The notes beneath the pieces were generated by a model. That model searched no databases, was not told the origin of the DNA, and worked only from the letters and a program-made list of their open reading frames with translations. A stretch of 64,000 nucleotides of DNA from positions 62,001 to 126,000 of the forward strand of contig JBCBOS010000025.1 of NCBI GenBank assembly GCA_039821145.1. Direction: 5' to 3'. The DNA is from JBCCSZ01 sp039821145. GTDB lineage: Bacteria; Bacteroidota; Bacteroidia; Chitinophagales; Saprospiraceae. A program made the translations under genes and the position numbers. Positions 51,901-59,832 of this stretch are shown one piece after another (positions within the stretch are counted from its first letter, which is position 1; the number at the start of each line of letters is the position of its first letter).

Positions 51901-54369
51901 ATTACATCTCAGATTGCTGCTTTGAATCGCTACATCCAAATTGCTGCAGTCTACAGAAACGCCAACCTCTATCCGACTGTCCTTGGTACATTGGTTGGCA
52001 TCGGTAATGGTCACTTCATAGGTGCCCGCTGCCAAATTGGATAGATTGGCCGTTGTTGCGCCTGTATTCCATGAATAGGTGTAAGGAGGAGTTCCTCCAC
52101 TTGCTGTTGTGCTGATCGAACCATCATTGCTGCTATTGGAAGTGGCATTTTGTGCCTGAAGATCGAAATTGATGTCACTGGGCTGGTCAATTTGTACCGA
52201 TTCGCTGGCGGAACAGGCGCGGCTGTCCGTCACAGTGACGCCATAGGTGCCCGCTGTCAGATTGTTGACTTGCAACTGATTGGCGCCATTGGACCAAGCC
52301 ACCGTATATGGCCCTACCCCATTGTCAACCGTTACAGAGGCTTGGCCGTTTTGTCCGTTGAAACAGCTCACATCTGTCTTAGAGGCCGACAAGCCAAATC
52401 CGTTACAGGTATTGTTGTTGGTTGTGATGCGGATGTCGTCCAGATAAAGTCGATTTCCCCAACCCGATTTGTTGACCAGTGCAATGGTCACATTGTCGAC
52501 ATTGTCGTAATTGCTCAGGTCGATGACATTTTCACGCCACTCACTGGCACTAGGTACGTAGGGATTGGCCGTGGCGGATCCAGTTTCCAATCCACTGCCC
52601 CCGTCTCGGTAGATGATCTGATCGAACAGAGAACCACAATTGACAGACACCAATACAATCAGACTGTCCTCCAAGGTCTGCGCCCCGTCCGTGTAACGAG
52701 CATAGGCATGGTAAAACCTCAACTCGGCTCCAGTGACATTGCTGAAGTCATAGGTCGGACTGAGCAATCCATCCAAGGTTCCAAAAATGTCGTTGTTGGC
52801 ATCGTAATTATCCATCATGGCCGAGGCAGTACCGGTATTGGCCGAAACCATATTGATTCGTTCCCATGCATAGTTGTCATCTCCCACGTTCAAGGATCGC
52901 AAGCCATTGGTGGTGGGATTGAAGGCGGCTTGCTCAAAATCTTCTGCAAATGGCAAATTGTCAAAAGTAACAGAACTGCTTTGTACCGACAGGCTGTCAT
53001 TGGACGGCTGCTGGTCGGCCACGCCATTGGGCAGGGTCGCATAGGCTTGGAAGGTAAAGCTTCCGGACGGGCGGCTGAAAGGCGTCAAATCAACGGTAGC
53101 CGTTCCGCCTGTGACCAAATTGCCCGTCCAGTTGGTGCTCACAGGATTGCCGCCATCGATGCGGTACTGAATGGTGACAGATTGCAGGGCATTGTTTCCA
53201 AAATTGGTCACCACCACCTGCGGTGTGATGTCTCCGCTCCCACAAATTTGGGTCCCTGGCTCATTGATGGCCGTGACGGCTGCATCATTGTCCACAAAGG
53301 CACAAGCCGTTGCCGAACTGCCCGCCAAGGCTGCCCGACTGCCAAAACCAAAGGTGCCAGCTGTCCCATCGAGGACGGCCCGCATCACACTGACCTGACC
53401 TGCGGTAAAAGAAGTATAACAACTGCTGGAAGTGTAATCCATATAATTGACGTACATGTGCTCATTGCCACAACTTGAAGGACCAGCCGGATACCCACTG
53501 TTGCAACTGAACCAACCAGAATCAGAAGTAGGTGCCCCAATGTTTGGGGTATCGGCAATGCCATCGTCATCGCTGCAGCTGCTGCCATTGAAAGTGTGGA
53601 AAAGTCCCAGGTAATGGCCTGTTTCGTGGGTCAGCGTTTTGTAACCAGATTGTCCAAAACCAGGTCCGCCAAACCAGCGGTAATCCACCACAGACCCATC
53701 AAAAGAAGAATTGCCGATGGTACCCGAGTAGGGAAGATAGGCATAGCCCGTCACCCCCCCACCTGCTGTGGTACCAGGAATGCCCAGGACATACAAGTTG
53801 TAGTATCTACTTGGGTTCCAGGCAATGGCTGGTTTGATGTCTGATTCGATGTTGGTGTCGTCGGTGTCTGTTCCGGTCACGGTCATTTGGGTCCGCACGA
53901 TGCCATTGGTTGGGTTGCCATTGGGATCGATGGAGGCCAGACAAAACTGGATGTTGGGATTGTCGATGACAGAACGCCAGCGGGTGGGCGTGTCGTTGTA
54001 ACTGTCATTGGTAGCAGAAAAATCTTCGTTGAGCACATCAATTTGTGCTTGTATGCGGGCATCGGATAGGTTGGCTCCGGTGCCAATGGCTTCTCCATTG
54101 TGGACGATGTGTACGACAATGGGGACGTTAATCGTATTGGTACTTCGTGCCTTTGCTTTGGCATCTTCCTGGATTTGGGGCAACACTCTTTGGCGATAGT
54201 GCTGCCACTCCTTGCGCAATTCCGGAAATTTCTCCAGCAACTTTTCATTGCGGTGATCAAAACTGCAACCGGGATGATGTGGATGTGAATGTTGTGCTTG
54301 TAAGGACTGACTAAAAAGAAATGACAGAAAGAGGCAGAATGCACTCAGGCAGGTAGCGAAACATCTCAT
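48928..54369 (-). CDS. Large secreted M43-type metalloprotease with 14 SprB repeats and T9SS sorting domain
   Basis: The 1813-aa product is a paralogue of the 2860-aa protease with the same layout. It has a signal peptide (about 1-25, ending SLQA), a short His-containing propeptide, and an M43 metalloprotease with the zinc site HETGHYLGLFH at 248-258 and YVNYMDYTSSSCYTSF as Met-turn region. A jelly-roll-like domain (about 440-650) contains WRENVIDLSNYDNVDNVTI. Next come 14 SprB-type repeats (about 655-1725), GGTxPYxYxWSNG with AGTYxVTVTDxNxC. Repeats 3-8 are three nearly identical 154-residue pairs, encoded by three 462-bp tandem units (50559-51944). The tail (about 1735-1813) is a T9SS type A domain with WLVYPNPVAEQLLI and PAGAYLLRLQTDSGELTSR. 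It is expected at the cell surface or in the medium. Function in adhesion, motility or digestion is not decided. Confidence 0.92.
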   Translation of the reverse strand: MRCFATCLSAFCLFLSFLFSQSLQAQHSHPHHPGCSFDHRNEKLLEKFPELRKEWQHYRQRVLPQIQEDAKAKARSTNTINVPIVVHIVHNGEAIGTGANLSDARIQAQIDVLNEDFSATNDSYNDTPTRWRSVIDNPNIQFCLASIDPNGNPTNGIVRTQMTVTGTDTDDTNIESDIKPAIAWNPSRYYNLYVLGIPGTTAGGGVTGYAYLPYSGTIGNSSFDGSVVDYRWFGGPGFGQSGYKTLTHETGHYLGLFHTFNGSSCSDDDGIADTPNIGAPTSDSGWFSCNSGYPAGPSSCGNEHMYVNYMDYTSSSCYTSFTAGQVSVMRAVLDGTAGTFGFGSRAALAGSSATACAFVDNDAAVTAINEPGTQICGSGDITPQVVVTNFGNNALQSVTIQYRIDGGNPVSTNWTGNLVTGGTATVDLTPFSRPSGSFTFQAYATLPNGVADQQPSNDSLSVQSSSVTFDNLPFAEDFEQAAFNPTTNGLRSLNVGDDNYAWERINMVSANTGTASAMMDNYDANNDIFGTLDGLLSPTYDFSNVTGAELRFYHAYARYTDGAQTLEDSLIVLVSVNCGSLFDQIIYRDGGSGLETGSATANPYVPSASEWRENVIDLSNYDNVDNVTIALVNKSGWGNRLYLDDIRITTNNNTCNGFGLSASKTDVSCFNGQNGQASVTVDNGVGPYTVAWSNGANQLQVNNLTAGTYGVTVTDSRACSASESVQIDQPSDINFDLQAQNATSNSSNDGSISTTASGGTPPYTYSWNTGATTANLSNLAAGTYEVTITDANQCTKDSRIEVGVSVDCSNLDVAIQSSNLRCNGDQSGSIQIDPRGGTAPYTYRWSNGATTTLVQGLPAGTFTVTVTDANSCTSVASSTLSEPSPLSLQLSKTNESTQGQSDGTASATPSGGTAPYSYSWSNGGSTAQLTGLAPGVYVLTLTDANDCRTINEVRVEAGGVDCSNLDVAIQGSNLRCNGDQSGSIQIDPRGGTAPYSYRWSNGASTTFIQGLPAGTFTVTVTDANNCTSVASSTLNEPSPLSIQLSKTNESTQGQSDGTASATPSGGTAPYSYSWSNGGSTAQLTGLAPGIYTLTVTDANDCRTINEVQVEAGGVDCSNLDVAIQGSNLNCNGNQSGSIQIDPRGGRAPYTYRWSNGATTTFIQGLPAGAYRVTVTDANNCSFVASTTLSQPSPLSVQLSKTNESVQGQSDGTVNATPSGGTTPYSYSWSNGGSTAQLTGLAPGIYTLTVTDANDCLAINEIQIETGSADCSNFSVQLFGEDLNCHGDRDGSLSASITAGEAPYTYRWSNGGNAAQIDNLGAGLYSLTLTDARGCEAVGEFSIEQPDALLLVLTPTDDTMENGDNGKATSSVEGGTPPYSYNWSNGMQTADIETLAAGIYSLTVTDAKGCVVEEEVVISTNVATCDNFEISISKEDPLCFGSADGIVSVDPSGGEMPYTYRWSNGVGVSDQINRTAGTYSVTVTDANGCTKTGSIELTQPPALTLALDGKDGVCGVKASVSASVGGGTPPYSYLWSNDRIEEEIANLDAGTYSVTVSDANQCTLTASTDVIIDDRGLETESEMVDATCNGASDGRIEVSVTQGTAPFIYEWNTGDTSAMIDNLSPGDYTLSLTDDNGCTSFSVYRISEPTALEVSFNTAEPGPPFYDNGSLIAQVDGGVTPYSYAWSNGETSSQISQLEPGTYRLTVTDGNDCEILATVDLDRLSTSVAEPDYLTNWLVYPNPVAEQLLIEAAFSQSEEMELSMYNLLGKQLFVRRFNTSDLQEEIDMSALPAGAYLLRLQTDSGELTSRVIKL
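50559..51944. repeat. Three 462-bp tandem repeats inside the 1813-aa protease gene
   Basis: Landmark TGCAGTC-like sites recur at 50559 (TGCAATC), 51021, 51483 and 51945, exactly 462 bp apart. Each unit encodes 154 residues, that is two SprB repeats. The second and third units look about 90% identical by eye. Length in whole codons keeps the frame when copies are gained or lost. Confidence 0.8.
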
Positions 54370-54735
54370 AGGTGTGGTATTCTCCTTTTAATTGTGTTAA
54401 GTGACAAAACTATTCACGAAATATTCAAGTATCATGCCGCCAGACAAGCGTTTGTGACCGGAAAAATCCCGCTTAGCAAAAAAAACGCTAATGTTTACGG
54501 GACCCAACAGTTTCACAAAAGTGGAATGATGACGCAACTGTTCTCCAAAATCAAGCTTGGAACAGCAGCCCTTCCACAAACCGAAGGCTGTACGGATGTA
54601 AAATGAAGCGCGAACAGATGAATTTCAGCGCAGAAGAAGGATGTGACAATTAATGAGGAGGGGAAATGACTACCGTATGGCAATCATTCAACTTAACGCA
54701 AAGAAAAAATATATGTTTTACAGAATTGTATTTTT
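54370..54735. other. Intergenic region of about 365 bp before the 1813-aa protease gene
   Basis: No gene is supported. A 70-codon plus-strand frame (54394-54606) looks random. The -7-like element at 54405-54412 is the only regulatory candidate. No terminator for the TonB receptor gene is recognised here. Confidence 0.45.
54405..54412 (-). promoter_or_regulatory. Candidate -7 element for the 1813-aa protease gene
   Basis: Minus-strand TAGTTTTG agrees with TAnnTTTG, 36 bp before the ATG. Confidence 0.4.
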
Positions 54736-57267
54736 TTAGAAATCCATTCGCACCCGCAGGTTGATCCGGCGGGAGGTCAGGAAATTGGGCACGGAATACT
54801 GCACGTTGTTCACCGCCTTGATCCAGGTAGCAGAAGCCTCATTGGCGACTTGGAGCAAATTGAAAATTTCCAGGCTGAGCCAGGAGCTGCGGGTGAAGCG
54901 CAAAGGGTGGTTGGGGCGACGAGTCCGTTTGGCTTCCTTCCAAAGCTGAATGGCAAATCCGATGTCAACCCGGTGATAGGCGCCAAAGCGGTAGGTATTC
55001 CGGTAGACGACATTGTTGTTGGGAATGCCATAGGGAAGCCCTGTTCCTACGGTCAGGTTGAGGTGCATTTTGATGTCCTCGTTTTTGGGTAGGTAGTCTT
55101 GGAAGAACATGGACAGGTTCATGAAGCGGTCCGTTGGGCGAGGGACGTCATTGACCTCCTGACCAACTGCATCGCCGATTTCCCGCTGCAAGTGTTGGAC
55201 GCCATCCAGGCTCTCGCGGGCGCGCAGGAAGGACAAATTGATCCAAGATTCCGCACCAGGGACAAATTCGCCGTTGATTCGCATGTCAAAACCTGCCACA
55301 TAGCCCGTCGCATTGTTGTCGCCAGAGTAGCGAATGCGGACGTTGTCGATGTCGTAGCTCACCATGTCCCACAATCTCTTGTAATAGGCTTCCATGATGA
55401 GGCGGAATTTTTTGCTGTTGACCCGACCAAGGAAGAAGTCATAGCTCAGCCCTCCCACTACGTGCAAGGATTTTTGCGCCTGCACATTGGTATTGACCGT
55501 CCCATTGATCCGTCTGAGTTCTCGATAAAAGGGAGGCTGATAGTACAAACCAGCCGCCAGTCGGTAGGAAATGTCTTTGTCGGTGGCCACGGGTTTGTAC
55601 AAAAGCTGTGCCCGTGGAGAGACGATGAGTTCCCCATTGAGGTCCCAGTATTGGGCCCGCACGCCTGCCGAGAGTTTGATTTCCTTAAAGCCATCGCGGT
55701 ACGACCAAGTGTCTTGGAAATAGGCGCTGAGGCGATTGGAGCTCAGATTGTTTCGGGTTTTGAAGACGGTGAGGATTTGTACCTCTGAGGTATCGTAATT
55801 GAGGGAGTAGCCAGCCGAATCCAGGCGTTCCCATTCGTTGATCTGGTCATTGATTTGCTCGTGCTGAAACTTGAGGCCCCACTGCAAAAAGTGGCTTCGC
55901 TCTTTGTCGTCGTCCTTGCCCACTTGTAGTTCCAATCCCCCCTTGTGCTCCACATTGGTAACATTGGAGGTCAAATAGTTGCGCACAAACTGCTGCTGGG
56001 TGCCTGTCCCGAGCACACCGACGATTTCTCCAAAATTGTCACTTCCCAAATCCGACTCTACCTGTCCCAGCAAATAGTCACCGATGATGTCGAAACGCTC
56101 ATTTTCATTGATCTGGAAGGTAGAGGTCAAAAACTTGAGGTAAAAAGGATTGGTCGCACGATCGGGCAAATAGGTCAAGGAGGCTCCCCCCATGTAAGTG
56201 GTGAAATCGTCGACTTCCTGGCCCTCGAAGACTGTAAAGAGCTGCAAGGCAAAGTCGATCAATCCCAGTCCTGTATTTCGCTCTGTCGGAATGAAACGGT
56301 ATTCACTTCGGTTGTAATTGCCGATGATCCCCACCTGCCAGTCGCGATTGATGTCGTAGGTGATGTAGGTTTGGATGTCGGCAAAATTGGGAATGTATTC
56401 CCCCTTGGTGTCCAGGGAACCGAGCAGATAACGAGTCGTTTTGTAGCGGGCACCAAACAGGTAACGCACTTTTTGCTCATTGCTTTTGATGGGTCGGAAA
56501 CTGCCTTCCAAGTGGGCCGATCCCCCCAGGAAGCTCGCACCCACAGAGGCCCGCAAAGAATCGGGACGCTTGTAGCGAATGTCCAGTACAGAGGAGAGTT
56601 TGTCGCCATATTTTGCCTGAAAGCCCCCCGAGGAAAAAGACAAGTCGCGGGTCAGGTCGATGTTCGGAAAGGTGAGACCTTCCTGTTGTCCGGCGCGGAT
56701 CAGTTGAGGGCGGTAAATTTCAAAGTCGTTGACGTAGACGAGGTTTTCATCGTAATTGCCGCCCCGCACTTGGTACTGTGAACTCAATTCCCCTCCTGTT
56801 CCGCTGTTCGTTCCAAGGGCAATCGAGGGCAGTACGCTTTCAAGATTTCCCGTGGTGGATGGGATGAGCTTGAGTTCGGTGACTTCTTCCCGGACAATCC
56901 CTGCATCTTCGATCCGACTGTCGGTCACCTCCACCTCTATTTCTGCCTCAGAAGGGGCCAAGCTGACGTTGATCCGTCGCTTGCCGCCATTGCTCATGGG
57001 TTTGACCTTGGCAATGGCTTCCTTGTAACCGATGCGGGTAAAAACGAGTTGGACCCGTTCGTAGGTAGGGATTTCTATGCTGTATTCCCCCTTGGCATTT
57101 GTCTCGGTGGCCTTACTGGTGCCTTTGATGTAGACCGTTACAAATTCCACGCTTTGTCCCGTGGCAATGTCGGTTACTTTTCCAAAAATTGTGGCCTTGT
57201 CACTCGACTGAGCCAGGAGGCCAGAGACCAAAAAACAACAAATCAAAAGGGTAGAGAATATTCTCAT
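54736..57267 (-). CDS. TonB-dependent outer-membrane receptor
   Basis: The 843-aa product takes up a substrate across the outer membrane with energy from TonB. After a signal peptide (1-19, ending SGLLA) comes a carboxypeptidase-regulatory domain (about 25-110; ATIFGKVTDIATGQSVEFVT and ETNAKGEYSIEIPTY), typical of Bacteroidota receptors. The plug domain (about 120-230) shows LSSQYQVRGGNYDENLVYVND and GLTFPNIDLTRDLSFSSGGF. The remainder is a 22-stranded barrel by family, with frequent alternating aromatic strands. It ends in RINLRVRMDF, the C-terminal Phe used for barrel assembly. No SusD-like partner is adjacent, so the substrate is not necessarily a glycan. Upstream, 107 bp away on the same strand, is a methyltransferase gene; cotranscription is uncertain. 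Confidence 0.93.
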   Translation of the reverse strand: MRIFSTLLICCFLVSGLLAQSSDKATIFGKVTDIATGQSVEFVTVYIKGTSKATETNAKGEYSIEIPTYERVQLVFTRIGYKEAIAKVKPMSNGGKRRINVSLAPSEAEIEVEVTDSRIEDAGIVREEVTELKLIPSTTGNLESVLPSIALGTNSGTGGELSSQYQVRGGNYDENLVYVNDFEIYRPQLIRAGQQEGLTFPNIDLTRDLSFSSGGFQAKYGDKLSSVLDIRYKRPDSLRASVGASFLGGSAHLEGSFRPIKSNEQKVRYLFGARYKTTRYLLGSLDTKGEYIPNFADIQTYITYDINRDWQVGIIGNYNRSEYRFIPTERNTGLGLIDFALQLFTVFEGQEVDDFTTYMGGASLTYLPDRATNPFYLKFLTSTFQINENERFDIIGDYLLGQVESDLGSDNFGEIVGVLGTGTQQQFVRNYLTSNVTNVEHKGGLELQVGKDDDKERSHFLQWGLKFQHEQINDQINEWERLDSAGYSLNYDTSEVQILTVFKTRNNLSSNRLSAYFQDTWSYRDGFKEIKLSAGVRAQYWDLNGELIVSPRAQLLYKPVATDKDISYRLAAGLYYQPPFYRELRRINGTVNTNVQAQKSLHVVGGLSYDFFLGRVNSKKFRLIMEAYYKRLWDMVSYDIDNVRIRYSGDNNATGYVAGFDMRINGEFVPGAESWINLSFLRARESLDGVQHLQREIGDAVGQEVNDVPRPTDRFMNLSMFFQDYLPKNEDIKMHLNLTVGTGLPYGIPNNNVVYRNTYRFGAYHRVDIGFAIQLWKEAKRTRRPNHPLRFTRSSWLSLEIFNLLQVANEASATWIKAVNNVQYSVPNFLTSRRINLRVRMDF

Positions 57268-57373
57268 CAGTTCCAGGATTTTTTGATCAAGTAGGGCGTT
57301 TTACCCTCCATTCTATACAAGTAGCGGTCCATTTCAGCCAAAAGGCCAAGCCGCACCGATGGATGTTTGTTTT

Positions 57374-58177
57374 CTACGAGGGTTTGTGTGCTTCGATGGC
57401 ATAAACCAAGGGAATTTTGTTGCCCATGGCTTGGATGCGGTACCGCCCCGCCTCTATCTCCTCCATTCCGTTGAGACAATTGTACGGAGAATAATCATAT
57501 TCCCGAAATGCCTTGATTTCCAAGCCAGCTTCCAACAGACTGCTCAGTACTTCTCCCAAGCCGTGGTTCCAGCTGACGTATTGGGCGGAAATGGGTGCAT
57601 TCCGATCAGTGTAACTCCCCTCCATCTGCTCCACGATGGGCGCATCCTGAAAGTAGCGATGAGACACTTTGGTAAAGTCATCGTCGAACATCCACACCAC
57701 TGGATGAAATTCGGCAAAGATGAAGCGACCGCCTGGCCGAAGATAGCGCGCCACTAGCTGGCCCCACGCCCGAATGTCCGGCAACCAACCGATGGTGCCA
57801 TAACTGGAAAAGACAATATCGAAGGTCTCGTCCAATACATCTGTCAAACCGTAGACATCCGAACAGATAAAGCTCGCATCCTGCTGGGTGATGTCCGCCA
57901 ACTTGCGCGCTTTTTCCACCGCCACCTCCGAAAAATCTACCCCGACGGCCTTGGCGCCCATCCGACTCAGGGAAATGGTATCCTGCCCAAAGTGGCATTG
58001 GAGGTGCAGGGCTGACTGCCCTTTGACATCCCCCAATAGGTCCAGCTCAATGTCGTTGAGAGAGTTTTTGCCCGAGATGAAGGCATCATTGTCGTAAAAG
58101 TCTGAATCGTAGTGAACTTCCGCCCGCTTGTTCCAGGAGGCTTTGTTGATGGATAAGTAATCCAAACTAGGGTCCAT
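57374..58177 (-). CDS. Class I SAM-dependent methyltransferase
   Basis: The 267-aa product has a class I methyltransferase fold: motif I LHLQCHFGQDTISLSRMGAK, the acidic residue in AVGVDFSEVAVEKARKLA, motif II region FDIVFSSYGTIGWLPDI and RYLRPGGRFIFAEFHPV as motif III. The N-terminus (LDYLSINKASWNKRAEVHYDS) is like that of many Bacteroidota small-molecule methyltransferases. The target is unknown. ATG 58177 leaves a 4-bp gap to the stop of the upstream gene (58182), so they are almost certainly in one transcript; the longer start at 58201 would overlap that gene's end. The protein is predicted to be cytoplasmic. Confidence 0.88.
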   Translation of the reverse strand: MDPSLDYLSINKASWNKRAEVHYDSDFYDNDAFISGKNSLNDIELDLLGDVKGQSALHLQCHFGQDTISLSRMGAKAVGVDFSEVAVEKARKLADITQQDASFICSDVYGLTDVLDETFDIVFSSYGTIGWLPDIRAWGQLVARYLRPGGRFIFAEFHPVVWMFDDDFTKVSHRYFQDAPIVEQMEGSYTDRNAPISAQYVSWNHGLGEVLSSLLEAGLEIKAFREYDYSPYNCLNGMEEIEAGRYRIQAMGNKIPLVYAIEAHKPS

Positions 58178-58181
58178 GTTC

Positions 58182-59000
58182 TCAGTTTTTGAGGCGCACA
58201 CTTTTGAGCAAGCGAGGACGGATGACCTGACGGATGGCGCTCAGTGGATGAAAGGGGTACAGATGATCAAATGCCTCCAATTCCGACAGGTTGCGCACAT
58301 TGCCCTTGGTAAAGCCACTGTTGTAGGGGTCTTGACGGTAGTACTTGGCTACCTCTGTCATGTCCATTTCCATGACATCGCAAATGGGCGACATCAGGGT
58401 ATTGTCTCGCACGCCTGTGGGCGACAGTTCGTGAACACGCACAATGAGCTGATACAAGAGCTGCTCACCATAATGTTGCAGGTTCAACAGATAGGTATAG
58501 TCCACTCCGGTGGTTTCCTTGCGCGCCACCTTGGTAATGCTCTCGTAGGCATCGAATCGATCTGGCCGCGAGATCTGCTCACAGCTGATCAATCCACCGT
58601 CTTCATCGACCACCAGGGAGCGAATCCAATCCCGATAGGTATCGATGTCAGTAGACCCACCTGGTTCGAGGCGGCCATTGGGTTGTATGGCCTGGATGGT
58701 CAGATAGTCGCCAATCTCGTTGTGGTACAGGCACATGTCGCCTTCCACATTTCTTTCTTGCTTCCAGCCAAGGGAGTCAAATTGTACACTTTTGTAGGTA
58801 CTTGGTTTGGGGCGTTTTCCCACTCTGGAGACGGCATGTAGTTCGGCAACCCCCTTTTTTCCAAACATGGTTTGTTGAATGACCAGGGCCTTGTCGTCGA
58901 CCGACTTTTTCTTATCGGCTGGCAGGTCATTCCACTTGGCAAATACATCGACGCTGCCTTTGCCGTCTTTTTTCCACCTACCAAAAAGCTTTTCAAACAT
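58182..59000 (-). CDS. Conserved-looking protein of unknown function
   Basis: The 272-aa product is cytoplasmic by prediction, with no signal peptide or transmembrane segment. I do not recognise a family. The first 30 residues are lysine-rich (LFGRWKKDGKGSVDVFAKW). The middle contains EGDMCLYHNEIGDYLTIQAI and TYRDWIRSLVVDEDGGLIS; later comes YTYLLNLQHYGEQLLYQLIVR. The C-terminal third has YYRQDPYNSGFTKGNVRNLS. It lies between rpe upstream (78 bp) and the methyltransferase gene downstream (4 bp), so it belongs to the same operon-like series. The tight spacing suggests a functional link with the methyltransferase, which I cannot define. Confidence 0.72.
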   Translation of the reverse strand: MFEKLFGRWKKDGKGSVDVFAKWNDLPADKKKSVDDKALVIQQTMFGKKGVAELHAVSRVGKRPKPSTYKSVQFDSLGWKQERNVEGDMCLYHNEIGDYLTIQAIQPNGRLEPGGSTDIDTYRDWIRSLVVDEDGGLISCEQISRPDRFDAYESITKVARKETTGVDYTYLLNLQHYGEQLLYQLIVRVHELSPTGVRDNTLMSPICDVMEMDMTEVAKYYRQDPYNSGFTKGNVRNLSELEAFDHLYPFHPLSAIRQVIRPRLLKSVRLKN

Positions 59001-59078
59001 AATTGACTGGGCGATTTTTCAATGAAGGATCGTGTGCCATCACAATGGGATGGATTGGGTACAATTTGAAAACGAGAC

Positions 59079-59750
59079 TCAGACCATTAAAGTGTCCTTG
59101 CCAATGCTTTTCATGCGCGAAATGACGTCCAGCGGATCATCGGCCCGGAAAACGGCACTTCCCGCCACCAATACGTCGGCCCCGGCCTGGAGCAGGACTT
59201 CTGCATTTTGCAAGCCAACCCCTCCGTCGATCTCAATGTGGATTGGCAGATTGCGAACGGTGGCCATGTCGCGGAGCTTGTGGGTCTTTTCAATGGTGCG
59301 GTAAATGAATTTTTGTCCACCAAATCCAGGATTGACAGACATGAGGAGTACCACATCCACCATTTCCAGCACATCGGCCAAGACTTCTACAGGGGTATGC
59401 GGGTTGAGCGCCACGCCTGCCAAGGCCCCTGTGTCCCGAATCTGCCCCAGCACCCGATGCAGGTGGGTACAGGCCTCGTAATGCACTGTGATCACGTCGG
59501 CCCCCACTTCTCTGAATCGCTCGATGTAGCGCTCGGGCTTTTCGATCATCAAGTGGACATCCAGCGTTTTCTCGCAAAGCTTGTTGATGGCTTCGATGAT
59601 GAACATCCCGAAGGAAATGTTGGGAACAAAATTGCCATCCATGACATCCAAGTGCAGCCAATCGGCTTCGCTGCTGTTGACCATGGAGACTTCCTCTTTC
59701 AAGCGAGTAAAATCGGCGGCTAGAATGGATGGGGCAATGAGGTGTTTCAT
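59079..59750 (-). CDS. rpe: Ribulose-phosphate 3-epimerase
   Basis: Rpe interconverts ribulose 5-phosphate and xylulose 5-phosphate in the pentose phosphate pathway (cytoplasm). The 223-aa product is a TIM barrel with all landmarks: PSILAADF (7-14), His33 and the catalytic Asp35 in WLHLDVMDGNFVPN, His66 in LDVHLMIEKP, HYEACTHLHR, and the second catalytic Asp in IEIDGGVGLQNA. The phosphate-binding elements MSVNPGFGGQKFI and LVAGSAVF are intact. The length is normal. The start is ATG 59750. It follows the exonuclease gene (82 bp) on the same strand, and a TACCTTTG element sits 14 bp before the ATG. Confidence 0.97.
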   Translation of the reverse strand: MKHLIAPSILAADFTRLKEEVSMVNSSEADWLHLDVMDGNFVPNISFGMFIIEAINKLCEKTLDVHLMIEKPERYIERFREVGADVITVHYEACTHLHRVLGQIRDTGALAGVALNPHTPVEVLADVLEMVDVVLLMSVNPGFGGQKFIYRTIEKTHKLRDMATVRNLPIHIEIDGGVGLQNAEVLLQAGADVLVAGSAVFRADDPLDVISRMKSIGKDTLMV

Positions 59751-59764
59751 TGGTTCGTTTTCGG

Positions 59765-59772
59765 CAAAGGTA
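59765..59772 (-). promoter_or_regulatory. Candidate -7 element for rpe
   Basis: Minus-strand TACCTTTG agrees with TAnnTTTG, but lies only 14 bp before the ATG, so a transcript starting here would have a very short leader. Confidence 0.3.
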
Positions 59773-59832
59773 CACCAAGTGGCCGGGAATCCATAAGGGT
59801 CGGCATTTTTTGCGAGGCAGCCAGGCAGTCGA

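Noticed and set aside
54394..54606. 70-codon plus-strand frame before the 1813-aa protease gene
   Set aside because: No domain, and it overlaps the probable promoter of the protease gene.
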